Part shown: positions 27,176 through 36,700 of the stretch, piece after piece
Numbering within the stretch: position 1 is the stretch's first letter
Layout of the letters: each line of letters begins with the position of its first letter
Notes under the pieces: generated by a model
Databases searched by the model: none
What the model was told of the DNA's origin: nothing
Seen by the model: only the letters and a program-made list of their open reading frames with translations
Assembly: GCF_900177815.1 (NCBI RefSeq)
Contig: NZ_FXAZ01000003.1
Location: 372,001-436,000 of the forward strand
Reading direction: 5' to 3'
Length of the DNA stretch: 64,000 bases
DNA from: Paenibacillus aquistagni
GTDB lineage: Bacteria; Bacillota; Bacilli; Paenibacillales; Paenibacillaceae
Translations under genes and position numbers: made by a program

Positions 27176-27865
27176 ATGCCAACGATGGAAGAACAAACTC
27201 AATGGAAGGAACAGGTTGTGGACCATTTAGAAATTCGTAAGGCTGCTTATCAACTGCTGGTTGATTTTCTGGGTGACACGCCTGCATTAGAGAGTTTGGT
27301 TTCGTGGCGCAATCATCCGGAGCTTTCACGACTGTCTGAGTTATCCCGGGGTGCGCGGCGACTGCATGAAGAGTTGAAGTTGATCGCCAATCAGGACCTT
27401 TATGACGAGTTTGCCTCGCTGCGTGAGGAATATCGCCGCTTGTTCAGCAGAGGCGGGGAATTGCCAGTTACGCCTTGTGAGACAATGTATCGAGCTTCTG
27501 AACATATGATTCCAAAATCATATGCGCAAGAAGTAAGAGAGATGTACGCGGATTTCAGCTTGTATTTCAAAAAAATGCATGGTGAACCCGATGATCATAT
27601 CGCAGTAGAGCTGGAATTTATGGCAGTGCTTATCGAAAAAATGCTCGGTACGGTGATGAATGAAGAGCGATATCAGCGCTATATGAACGGTCAACGCGAC
27701 TTCGTTCTCTTGCACTTGAAGCGCTGGGCGCTGAAGTTCGGTCGGGATCTGGAACAGCATGCCGATCACCCGATTTATAAGGCAATTGGTCAGCTGCTGC
27801 AAGACTTCTTGGCAAGAGAGGCAGAATGGGCAGAGCAGACCGGAACCAAGCAGCTGCTGCAATAA
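27176..27865 (+). CDS. TorD/DmsD-family molybdoenzyme assembly chaperone
   Basis: 229 residues, all-helical, typical length for the family. The diagnostic block EEYRRLFSRGGELPVTPCET (about 84-103), then Y-R-A-S and the PDDHIAVELEFMAVLIEKM helix (about 139-158), identify it. Family members bind Tat signal peptides of molybdopterin oxidoreductases and hold the enzyme until cofactor is inserted. No molybdoenzyme, iron-sulfur subunit or cofactor gene is in the window, so the client lies elsewhere. ATG 27176 follows a GGAGGGGAAG site. It is a single-gene unit with a 510-base upstream region. Confidence 0.86.
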   Translation: MPTMEEQTQWKEQVVDHLEIRKAAYQLLVDFLGDTPALESLVSWRNHPELSRLSELSRGARRLHEELKLIANQDLYDEFASLREEYRRLFSRGGELPVTPCETMYRASEHMIPKSYAQEVREMYADFSLYFKKMHGEPDDHIAVELEFMAVLIEKMLGTVMNEERYQRYMNGQRDFVLLHLKRWALKFGRDLEQHADHPIYKAIGQLLQDFLAREAEWAEQTGTKQLLQ

Positions 27866-28054
27866 TCATCCGAAGTGAGTCGGATCTTAATATAATTGAA
27901 TGGAACAGCGCATGTATATATGAAGCTACTCTTTATGGATGGGGAACAATATTCTCCTGGATCAAAGAGTGGCTTTTCTTTATGCATTGATCTACAGTTA
28001 TGTATGTGTACAAAGAGCATGATACCGCAGTGGATAGCGAGGAGGCGAATGTGG

Positions 28055-28639
28055 ATGAAGACAGAGAAAGAAAAGATGATTCAAGGTGAGTTGTACAACT
28101 CCGCGGATGCAGAGCTGGTGCAGGACCGACTGCGTGCAAGACAGCTGACTAGGCTCTATAATCAAACCACAGAGATCGATGATAAAGAGCGGGCAGATCT
28201 GCTCAAAGAGCTGCTCGGGACTGTAGGCGAGCACTACTATATCGAACCGACGTTCAAGTGCGACTATGGATACAATATCCATCTAGGCAATTATTTTTAT
28301 GCGAACTTTGATTGTGTCATTTTGGATGTGTGCGAGGTTCATATTGGCGACCATTGCTTTATGGCGCCGGGGGTACATATTTATACTGCTGCACACCCAC
28401 TGGATCCCAAGGAGCGCAACACACAGCTTATTGAAGGCAAGCTTGGAACGAGGGAGCTCGGTAAGCCTGTGCGTATCGGCAGCAATGTCTGGATTGGCGG
28501 GCAAGCGGTGATTAACCCCGGAGTAACGGTTGGCGACAACGTTGTGATCGCCTCGGGGGCTGTTGTCACGAAGGATGTGCCGAACAATGTTGTGGTAGGA
28601 GGCAATCCGGCGCGTATTCTGAAGGAGCTGGAATTATAG
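28055..28639 (+). CDS. Maltose/galactoside O-acetyltransferase-like (LbH family)
   Basis: 194 residues from ATG 28055, with GAGGAGG nine bases upstream; in-frame starts further upstream lack a ribosome site. The N-terminal Mac domain begins [18 protein letters not shown]. The left-handed beta-helix hexapeptide repeats follow, with the catalytic His in [10 protein letters not shown] (about 114-123) and the C-terminal [14 protein letters not shown]. It transfers acetyl from acetyl-CoA to a sugar hydroxyl, in the cytoplasm, as a trimer; maltose, glucose and galactosides are the usual acceptors. A likely detoxification or export role accompanies sugar uptake. Confidence 0.92.
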   Translation: MKTEKEKMIQGELYNSADAELVQDRLRARQLTRLYNQTTEIDDKERADLLKELLGTVGEHYYIEPTFKCDYGYNIHLGNYFYANFDCVILDVCEVHIGDHCFMAPGVHIYTAAHPLDPKERNTQLIEGKLGTRELGKPVRIGSNVWIGGQAVINPGVTVGDNVVIASGAVVTKDVPNNVVVGGNPARILKELEL

Positions 28640-28715
28640 GCATCATCATGACCATAGACGATAGCTGCGTATTCTGCAAGGCAGGTGCAGCCGCCCAATG
28701 ATGCTGTTAATCGCC

Positions 28716-28768
28716 AAAGGGCGGTGTCATCATCCTTTGTTAAGAAGGATCAGACGCCGCCCTTTGCT
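28716..28768. terminator. Bidirectional terminator between convergent genes
   Basis: AAAGGGCGGTGTC (28716-28728) pairs with GACGCCGCCCTTT (28753-28765), 12 of 13 bases. The loop contains a second small stem ATCCTT/AAGGAT. It lies between the acetyltransferase and the convergent unit ending at 28781. Confidence 0.85.
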
Positions 28769-28780
28769 TATTTGGGATAG

Positions 28781-30529
28781 TTATTCGATGCTATCGACCT
28801 CGAATACCGGCACGACTATGATGGCATCATCAAGCCGGATATCCGTATATTGATTCATTTGTCCGACAACGGTGATGAGGCCAGTCGATTGGGGCTGCTG
28901 CCCGACGAGTCCGATATACTGTCCTTCTGCGACTTCTGCCAAGCTCATCTGCTCGTTGACTTGCACAATGTTAACCTTCATCCTAACCTTTGCCCCGAGA
29001 TGAGAGGTAAGCTCAGCTGGCTCGATATCGAGAATACGCTCCTCATAGCCTGCGAATTCGAATTGGCCGCCCTTGAGCTTGTAGTCCGCAACTGCTTTTT
29101 CGTCACGGCTTCCTTCTGGATGATAGACCTTGATATGATCACTATTCACGATCTCATAGCGATCTCCCTCGAACTGAAGCAGCTGGCGCAAGCCATCGGA
29201 ATGCAGCTGGTAAGCCGTGACCTTGGATGTCCTTGAGGTCGATGCTGATTCTATAATCAGAGCAGGTGAAGAGTCGCTTCCAAGCTTAGGCTCAAGCTGG
29301 AGCTTAAGGGTAGAAGCAGGAATCTGGTCGCTTAGGTAACGCTTCACGTGCTCCTTGCCGCTCCATACAGCTACAACAAGTTGTTCTCCATTGCTGATGC
29401 CTGCTGCATATAACTTGCCGCCAAAGCGGTTCTTTCCACCCATCACATGCTCATAAGAGACGCTATGGTCCAATTGCTGAAGCAGACGGATCGGATCGCT
29501 CGCCATCTGCTCAAGCTGAGCTTGCTTCAACAGCTCTGAGGTATCTGTGTATGCCGCAAGGCTCTTATAGAGCGTTATCGCATCTTCGTACTCTCCAGCC
29601 TGTACAAGCCGGCCTCCCTGTTTAAGCCACTGTTGGATTTGACGATCAATGGCATTCTTTACAGCTGATTCTGACACTTGCAGGCTGGTTAGATGCTGTT
29701 CATACTGCTTAGCCAAATGGATGTACATGGCGTAGTCAACTTGATCCGCAGCCTTTGACAGCAGTTCAGCTATGATGTCATCTGTCTTCTGGCGAACCCA
29801 GGGCGCTTCGAATTGTAGCGCTTGGTAGCTGTTGCTCATGGCTAATGAGGCTTGAAGCAATGCGTCCGTGTTACCTGCAGCGCCAAGCTGTGCGAGCTTG
29901 CGTTCGTCATAGGCCTTCAATTGCTCCGTAATGGCAGCCGTCTTCTTCTCGCTGCTGCCGTATATCATGTCAGGAATGGACATCAGATAACCCCTGAATG
30001 ACTCCTCTTCATACTGTTTATTTTCCAGATTGTCAGCCATCTGCTGTGTAAAGTGTCCCCGAAAATCATTCCATCCTTTAATAATCATAGGAGAAACCTG
30101 CAGCTGCTCTGAAATCTTTATATATTCTTGTTCAAAAGGATGTCTCTGCCCCATATACGCTGCTCTAAACTGCTGCAATTCATGAACTATTTCCTTATAG
30201 GCGCTGAAGTCAAGCTCTTCTGCTGCGTGAACTGCTTCGAGTCGAATTCGTTCGAGGGTGGACCTTATTTCAGCGATTGGCGCCAGCTCTGTTAGCCGTG
30301 CTGTTAATTGCTGCTCCTTATAATGAATCCAGCGATTGCGATGAGCTTTGTCATATGCTGCTTCAGCTTCAATCCACTGCTTATTCGCATATAACTGCTC
30401 CGCTTGGTTGTAGCCGTCAATCTTTTTTGCAATATAGTAGCCCTTGAATCCAATCAATACCAACAGAATCATACAGATTACGAGCAGTAGATTCCGAGGG
30501 TTGAGCGCGCGGAATACCGTCATATTCAT
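28781..30529 (-). CDS. Membrane-anchored TPR-like protein of the tubulin/VWA/GTPase cluster
   Basis: 582 residues, no family recognised. One N-terminal membrane helix (about 13-31) places most of the chain outside the membrane. Residues about 38-80 and 290-335 look like TPR-type helical pairs (AEQLYANKQWIEAEAAYDKA; GEYEDAITLYKSLAAYTDTS). The stretch from 340 to 582 is beta-rich and ends in a segment resembling an OB or lipocalin-like barrel. It is the third gene of a minus-strand operon, and its ATG overlaps the preceding stop by 4 bases (ATGA). It is divergent to, and probably works with, the plus-strand genes from 31977. Function is unknown. Confidence 0.75.
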   Translation of the reverse strand: MNMTVFRALNPRNLLLVICMILLVLIGFKGYYIAKKIDGYNQAEQLYANKQWIEAEAAYDKAHRNRWIHYKEQQLTARLTELAPIAEIRSTLERIRLEAVHAAEELDFSAYKEIVHELQQFRAAYMGQRHPFEQEYIKISEQLQVSPMIIKGWNDFRGHFTQQMADNLENKQYEEESFRGYLMSIPDMIYGSSEKKTAAITEQLKAYDERKLAQLGAAGNTDALLQASLAMSNSYQALQFEAPWVRQKTDDIIAELLSKAADQVDYAMYIHLAKQYEQHLTSLQVSESAVKNAIDRQIQQWLKQGGRLVQAGEYEDAITLYKSLAAYTDTSELLKQAQLEQMASDPIRLLQQLDHSVSYEHVMGGKNRFGGKLYAAGISNGEQLVVAVWSGKEHVKRYLSDQIPASTLKLQLEPKLGSDSSPALIIESASTSRTSKVTAYQLHSDGLRQLLQFEGDRYEIVNSDHIKVYHPEGSRDEKAVADYKLKGGQFEFAGYEERILDIEPAELTSHLGAKVRMKVNIVQVNEQMSLAEVAEGQYIGLVGQQPQSTGLITVVGQMNQYTDIRLDDAIIVVPVFEVDSIE

Positions 30530-31470
30530 AGCCCTTTGCTGCCGGATTGAAAGTCAGCATCCCATTGATAGCGTTCTTTATAGATTCGATAGACTTCATC
30601 TGTTAAATGCCCTAAAGATGAGGAAGCAGAACGAGACAGCATGTTGTACAAGCGAAGGAAGCGCTCCTTAGGCAAATATCTGGCATAGCGTGCGATAAAG
30701 TTCGGGTAGGCCTCTACATAGGTTCTCATGCGTACAGCAGCACCCACCACCTGCGCCAGCAATTGATCGCCTTGATTCAATTCAAGCACCTCGATCTCGT
30801 AGTTGACCATGTATTTGATCGCATGTTCCTTGATGGCATCCCGCTTGACCTTGGCTACTTCGCCAATCAGCTCCGCAAGCATAGGCTCGAAGTGTCTGAG
30901 CATAATCGGTTCAAGGTCGATCTCCATGTCTTTTCGAAGAATGAAGGTGTTGAGCAGTGCAATCTGTTGAATGCGAATCATCTCACTGCGCTGAAGCGTG
31001 CTGATCTCACGCAGCCGCTCATACGTATTAACAGGCTCGGTCTTCCACAGCTCGATGGCATCCTCCCAGTTGCGGAACAGGCCTTCGATCATCTTGGCTT
31101 CATCGCGTTCGATCAGCTGGCCAAGCTCCTTCATGGCGAAGAATGACTTTGTACGTTCACGAATGATCACATAGACAGCAACAGCTGCTGCACCTACTGC
31201 AGCAGCGAGACCCATCTGCAGGAAGGTTTCGCCAAACAAAATGCCAAGGAGAGCGGCAGCAATCATCAACAGCACATGTATAGCGGTTGAGCGCTGAGCC
31301 AACTGCTCCGCTTTTTTCTCAATCGATATCAGCTGATCGCGCCCACAGTGAGGGCAAGGCTCGTCTGCAATTAATGTATACTGACGGCAATGGTTGCAAA
31401 TTTTTAACTTCTGATAGCGATAGGTCGTCTTATGATAGGGAAGTAGCGTAACGGGCTGCTTCTTCGTCAT
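30526..31470 (-). CDS. Zinc-ribbon membrane protein of the tubulin/VWA/GTPase cluster
   Basis: 314 residues. A zinc ribbon at the N-terminus has Cys25-x-x-Cys28 (CNHC) and Cys39-x-x-Cys42 (CPHC). Two close membrane helices follow (about 63-80 and 87-105), forming a hairpin so that both ends face the cytoplasm. The remaining 200 residues are charged and helical, without a recognised domain. Start and stop overlap those of its neighbours by four bases each, so the three minus-strand proteins are translationally coupled. A second zinc ribbon of similar CPxC type occurs in the GTPase of the plus-strand arm. Confidence 0.75.
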   Translation of the reverse strand: MTKKQPVTLLPYHKTTYRYQKLKICNHCRQYTLIADEPCPHCGRDQLISIEKKAEQLAQRSTAIHVLLMIAAALLGILFGETFLQMGLAAAVGAAAVAVYVIIRERTKSFFAMKELGQLIERDEAKMIEGLFRNWEDAIELWKTEPVNTYERLREISTLQRSEMIRIQQIALLNTFILRKDMEIDLEPIMLRHFEPMLAELIGEVAKVKRDAIKEHAIKYMVNYEIEVLELNQGDQLLAQVVGAAVRMRTYVEAYPNFIARYARYLPKERFLRLYNMLSRSASSSLGHLTDEVYRIYKERYQWDADFQSGSKGL

Positions 31471-31616
31471 CGTCCATCACCTTCCTTGTTAAAGGCGTGG
31501 AGCAGCTGCTTGTCCAAGTCATCGGGCAGCGGAGTATGCTTATGGATGGTCAGGGCCCGGATGCAGAGATATCCAAGAAAAAGCAACAATATACCGATGC
31601 AAACGTACGTAATCAT
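31467..31616 (-). CDS. Small single-pass membrane peptide (49 residues)
   Basis: ATG 31616 has GAAAGGA seven bases upstream and starts a 49-residue protein. The first 20 residues form a membrane helix (MITYVCIGILLLFLGYLCIR). A short basic/acidic tail follows, PLPDDLDKQLLHAFNKEGDG. Its TGA overlaps the start of the next gene (ATGA). It is the first gene of the minus-strand arm. A longer frame from 31763 has no ribosome site. The role is unknown; it could be a membrane tether or assembly factor. Confidence 0.7.
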   Translation of the reverse strand: MITYVCIGILLLFLGYLCIRALTIHKHTPLPDDLDKQLLHAFNKEGDGR

Positions 31617-31976
31617 AGGAATATCCTTTCTATGCGTGTAAATGTTAAATGCTAGAGTTATTGTGGAATAACTTGGTAGGCGGCAAGATAAATATGCCTT
31701 TTTCAGTAAAATGGTGAATCTTTCACTCTTAATGTAGCGTATTATCCAAGCAATCGACATCATTTTAATCTTTTTATAAGGTTCTTGTCATAGAATGTAA
31801 TTACGTTTCTGTTTTATAATACAAATGGTAGAATGTGTAAAGTTGCGAAAATGGAAGTAAGGCTTTATACCTAAACTATAATATAAAAAGATGATAGCTT
31901 GATAGATAACCATAGGTTCGACAATATCTTATAAACTAGAGTTATTATCTCAGATTAGATCAAAGGAGTACAACCA
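31617..31976. promoter_or_regulatory. Divergent promoter region of the tubulin/VWA/GTPase cluster
   Basis: 360 AT-rich bases between the two divergent operons. TATAAT hexamers lie at 31815-31820 and 31877-31882. TTGATA at 31899-31904 stands 17 bases before CAATAT at 31922-31927, a weak sigma-A match for the right arm. AAAGGAG at 31961-31967 is the ribosome site of the first VWA gene. No operator was identified. Confidence 0.45.
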
Positions 31977-33761
31977 ATGGCAAATCGAAACACTCGAAGC
32001 ATATACTTTCCTATCCTTATGATATGGATGGCTGCCCTATTGCTGCTTCCGCCAGCAGGCTGGGCACCGAAGGCCCAAGCGGCAGGACAAGCACAGGACC
32101 CGAACATTGATGCCATGCTGGTGCTTGATGTCAGCAACTCCATGAGCACAAGTGATGTGAATAAGATCGGCAATGAAGCGATGAAGATGTTCGTCGATAT
32201 GCTGTCGCCTACAGGGGACAAAGTTGGCGTGATTGCGTATACCGATAAGATTGAGCGGGAAAAAGCGCTGTTAGAGATGAACCAGCCTCAGGATAAGGAG
32301 GATCTCAAATCGTTCATCGATGACCTGAATCGCGGACCATATACGGACATTGCCGTTGGACTGAATGAAGCTGTTAAGGTGCTCGAACAGGGGACAACCT
32401 CAGGCCATGAGCCGATGATCGTTCTCTTTGCAGACGGCAACAACTACCTGAACAGCAAGGGCAGCCGGACGCAGGAGCAATCCGATAAAGAGCTGAATGA
32501 GGCTGTTGAGACTGCGAAGAAGATCGGAGCGCCAATCTATACGGTGGGGCTCAATGCGGATGGACAGCTCAACGCATCCACACTCGAAGATTTATCGAAC
32601 CGTACAGGGGGCAAATCCTTCGTCACTTCATCTGCTGAGGATCTTCCGCGAATCTTGAGTGAGATCTTTGCGAGCCACCAGAAGCTGAAGGTCGTACCCG
32701 TTGATACCATTACAGCGAATGGCGACTATCAGGATGTGGTGATCGATGTTCCCAACAGCAATGTGAAGGAAGCCAACATCTCATTAATGTCGAGCCAGCC
32801 CGTTGACGTTCGCTTGAAAGATCCAACAGGCAAGGAAGTAACGGTTCCTTCTAGTGAAGTGCTGCTGTCGCGTTCGAAGAGCTATTCTCTTGTGAAGCTC
32901 TTGCAGCCTGCTGAAGGGAAATGGACGCTTCAGGTCAAGGGCGTGCCGAAGGATAAGATCGATATCAGCCTTGTATTCAACTATGACTTGGCCCTTATTC
33001 TGGAGGACATTCCCTCAAAGAACTTAAAGCCTGGCGACAAGGTGGACATCAAGGCGTATCTAGCGAGCAACGGTACGAAGCTGCCAAGCGATGAGCTGTA
33101 CCCGGATATGAACGCCGTCTTGAAGGTGAAGGATCTGGATACAGGAGATACGTCAGAGGTGAAGCTTGATCTAAAAGGCGACTACTTCGGCGGCACATTC
33201 AAGGTAAGCGACAAGCACGACTATGAGCTGGTTGTGCGTGCCGAAGGCGATAGCTTCTACCGAGAGACTGCACCGGTGACGGTGAGCGGCAAGGCAGGGG
33301 CCGGAGGCGGTTCGGCTTCAATAGAAGAGCCTGCTGTGCCGACATGGGTGTGGATAGCAGCAGGCATTGCGCTTGTCCTGCTTGCGATTGCAGGCATGTT
33401 TATATTAGCGGCTATTAAGAAGGCTAATCGCGGCTTTGTCGGCCAGATGGTAATCGAGATTCGAGATGACAACACCGGTGAGAAGACTTCACCTCAATAT
33501 AAGAAGCTCACAGCCTTCCGCGGCAAATTCAGTCTGCATCAGCTGCTTCAGCTGGCTCCAGAAATGAAGGAAACGGAAGGGTTGATATTCACGCCAGGCA
33601 GCGAGGACCGTGTTGTCCTGCACAACAGCTCTCCTGTCGTGGTCGAGAAGTCGGGCCGCGCTGTTGACGCAAGCCGAGGCGTTGAGCTGAAGAGTGGGGA
33701 CCGCCTTACCATTGCACTCACGAATGTAGACAAGACGATTACGCTTGAATATCTCAAATAA
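31977..33761 (+). CDS. Secreted/anchored VWA-domain protein
   Basis: 594 residues. A signal peptide (about 1-36, ending AQAAG) leads to a VWA domain (about 43-235) with a complete MIDAS: Asp51-x-Ser53-x-Ser55 in LDVSNSMS, Thr in GPYTDIAVG and Asp in FADGNN. A beta-sandwich region (about 240-440) follows. A membrane helix at about 456-480 is then joined to a 110-residue cytoplasmic tail that ends in a beta-rich segment with an FHA-like look. The metal-binding VWA part is therefore outside and the tail inside. First gene of a seven-gene operon. A ligand-sensing role is inference. Confidence 0.85.
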   Translation: MANRNTRSIYFPILMIWMAALLLLPPAGWAPKAQAAGQAQDPNIDAMLVLDVSNSMSTSDVNKIGNEAMKMFVDMLSPTGDKVGVIAYTDKIEREKALLEMNQPQDKEDLKSFIDDLNRGPYTDIAVGLNEAVKVLEQGTTSGHEPMIVLFADGNNYLNSKGSRTQEQSDKELNEAVETAKKIGAPIYTVGLNADGQLNASTLEDLSNRTGGKSFVTSSAEDLPRILSEIFASHQKLKVVPVDTITANGDYQDVVIDVPNSNVKEANISLMSSQPVDVRLKDPTGKEVTVPSSEVLLSRSKSYSLVKLLQPAEGKWTLQVKGVPKDKIDISLVFNYDLALILEDIPSKNLKPGDKVDIKAYLASNGTKLPSDELYPDMNAVLKVKDLDTGDTSEVKLDLKGDYFGGTFKVSDKHDYELVVRAEGDSFYRETAPVTVSGKAGAGGGSASIEEPAVPTWVWIAAGIALVLLAIAGMFILAAIKKANRGFVGQMVIEIRDDNTGEKTSPQYKKLTAFRGKFSLHQLLQLAPEMKETEGLIFTPGSEDRVVLHNSSPVVVEKSGRAVDASRGVELKSGDRLTIALTNVDKTITLEYLK

Positions 33762-33776
33762 GAGGAGAGAAGCAAT

Positions 33777-36700
33777 ATGAAACCAATCGTAAGAGAGCAT
33801 ATCCAGCAGCTGGATGTCTCCCTTGGCGGAGGCATTGTCAGCGAGAAAATACGGGTCGACACGATCGACAACCCGATCCTAATTATCGGTCTTGGGGGGA
33901 CCGGAATCGATGCGCTGCTGCGTTTGAAATATCAGATCAATAGACGCTTCAAGCTGCCTGAGGACCCTTTGTCCAAAAAGAAGCTGGAGAAGCCCAATAA
34001 CGTGGAATTTCTAGCTTTTGAGACCAATGAGCAGGACAAAGGCAAGCGATATAAAGGGATTGGGCTCGACCCGATCAATGAGTTCGTGCTGCTGTCGAAT
34101 GCGGAGATTGGGGGACTGCTTCAGAATCGGCGCATCCTAGAGCCATACATTACGGACTGGCTTTCCCCTGAACTCAGCATCACAGATGGCATGAACGGTG
34201 CCGCAGGGGTTCGTCAGGCTGGGCGACTGCTGCTCTTTACGAAGATTAATCAGGTTGTACAGGCAATCGATAAGAAGATCAAGACGTTATCCGTAGGAAC
34301 CAACAAGAAGCTGATGGTATTCTTGCTGACCGGGTTGTCCGGCGGTACTGGAAGCGGCTGCTTCCTTGATATTTCCTACATTGTGCGCGGCATTATTGAA
34401 CGCGACTACGGCTCTGCTGGGATTGATCGCGTTAACACACTTGGCTATCTGTTTACGCCGGATGTGAACCTGTCGAACAAGTCTCTAAGCGAGCACACGC
34501 GCGAGTATATCAAGAAGAACGGCTACGCAGCGCTCAAGGAGCTCGACTACTGGATGAACGTCGATAGCCGCGGGGAGCGATTCCAGCAGCGCTATGGCAA
34601 TATCCTTACGGTGAATTCACCGCTTCCTCCGTTCAATCTATGCCATCTGATTTCGGCTACGAATACGGAAGGCAAGCTGCTTGAAAGTGCGTATGACTAC
34701 TGCATGAACGTAACAGCAGAGAACATTACGAACTTTATGGCGAGCGAAGAGAAGCAATCAGGCGAGGAATTCGCGATTCACGATTATATCAGCAATATTC
34801 GTACGAACATCGCACAGATGAATAAGATGTATCCAGCCAATTATGAATACAACATCATTGGTGCATCTTCTGCCGTTCTTCCGATCGAGGAGATGACCAC
34901 ATACCTGGGCTACCGCTTATTCAACAAGATGGAGAAGATGTTCGTCAAGGCGCCGTCCCAAGAGGATGTCGAGAAGTTTGTGCGCAAGCTGGGACTTGAT
35001 CTGGATACGATGATTAAGACGTTCGAATCCCGTGTGCCTGAACCGCTGCCGGGCTTTGAGAACAGCGAGCGCTTATCCTACAGCAACGTTGTGAAGATGC
35101 AAGTCGTGAATATGGATACCGAGCTTGAGCAGGGCTTCCTAACTCGTGCCCGTGAAGAATACATTAAGATGAAGAAGCAGCTTCCTGGCGAGATCATGGA
35201 TCAGTTCGCCGATCAGCTTCGCCGCATGTTCCTTCATCCAGAACAAGGGCCATTCTATGTGTCCCGCATGATCCATACGGAGAAAGGCTTCTGTATTCTT
35301 AAAATGCTGCTCTCTTATATCGAGACGCTGCGCGAGAGCCTTCATCGCATTCCACGAGATATCGAAGCGGCTGCCGACCAAGCGGATCAGCGTCTTGGCG
35401 ATGCGAAGAGCGCCTTTGTGTCGAAGGATAAGAAGAAGAACTTCTATATTGAAGCCAAGATCAACGAATACTGGCTGCGTGCCGATGTGGAACGAACCGA
35501 GCAGATGATCGAGTTCTACGAAGATCTATATCAGCTCCTGAACAGCGAGAACAACCGCATTTATAGCGTATTTACAGAGATTCTAAATGCACTGAACGGC
35601 ATCTTCGAGAAGAATGGCGACATTCTCATTAACGGAGATGAAGAGCTTGATCATAAAGGCAACAAGACGTACTACTGGAACATTGTCAGCGTTCCGGATG
35701 TAGCGAAGGTCATCTCCAAGGTGATGGAGCAGAAGGAAGTCGATGATCTCATTCGCGACTTTACGCTTGAGCTCTTGAACCACTCGAACCAGTGGGTGAA
35801 GGAGCAGGAGATTGATATTGTAAGCTCTATTTCCGAATTCCTGACCGAGAAGTTTGGTGATCTGATCACGCAATCGATGGAAGAATTCCTCATTATGAAA
35901 TATGGCGATGAGGAACCACTTGAGAAGTTTGTTGAACGCAAGATCGCAAGCAAGCTGGATGACGAAGCTGTAGCGGTATTCCACCTGAGCAACAGCGCAG
36001 GCAACCTGCACTTCCCATCCTGGGGCTTCGTGTCGGTGCCGGTGCAGGCGCCAAGCATCTTGAAGGGGATCAAGAACTATCAGAATAATGCAATCGGCAA
36101 GTCGAACTTTACGATCAAGGAAAGCCAAGTCAAGAACCGAATCTTCTGGCTCAATACGAAGAATGGCGTACCGCTCTTCGTGTATACGCCGCTTAAAGTG
36201 TATGAAGAGAGCTATGAGCGCACGATTCTGGACAAGGAGGGCATTGGCCGCCATCTTGTTCAAACAGAACGCGAGAACTGGACCTACCTGCCTTCTCCAA
36301 TCCCAGAGAAGTCGTGGGGTGACACGTATCTGAATGAACGTGTTCAGCGTTACAATGCACGCGTGCGTGATGAATTTAAGAAGGCGCTGCAATACAAGGT
36401 TGTAGTAGAGAAGCACATTGATGAGAACACCAGCAACCGCTATGCGCTGACGACAACGAAGCCATTTGATCTCGCAGCCTTCTTGGAGGGCTATGACCTC
36501 TCCCTTCACACGGCCAAGCCGAACCTTGGCGAGGTGAAGCGTGCTGTAATCGATATGAAGCGCTTGTTGGCAGAAGGGCTTGAGTCTGCTGAGACCAAGG
36601 ATATCTTCGGCAGCATCAATGAAGAGATGGCCAAGGAGAACCTGATCCGCACACCGAAGGGCATTGATCGCATGCGCCAGGAGCTTGGCAAGTATGAGGC

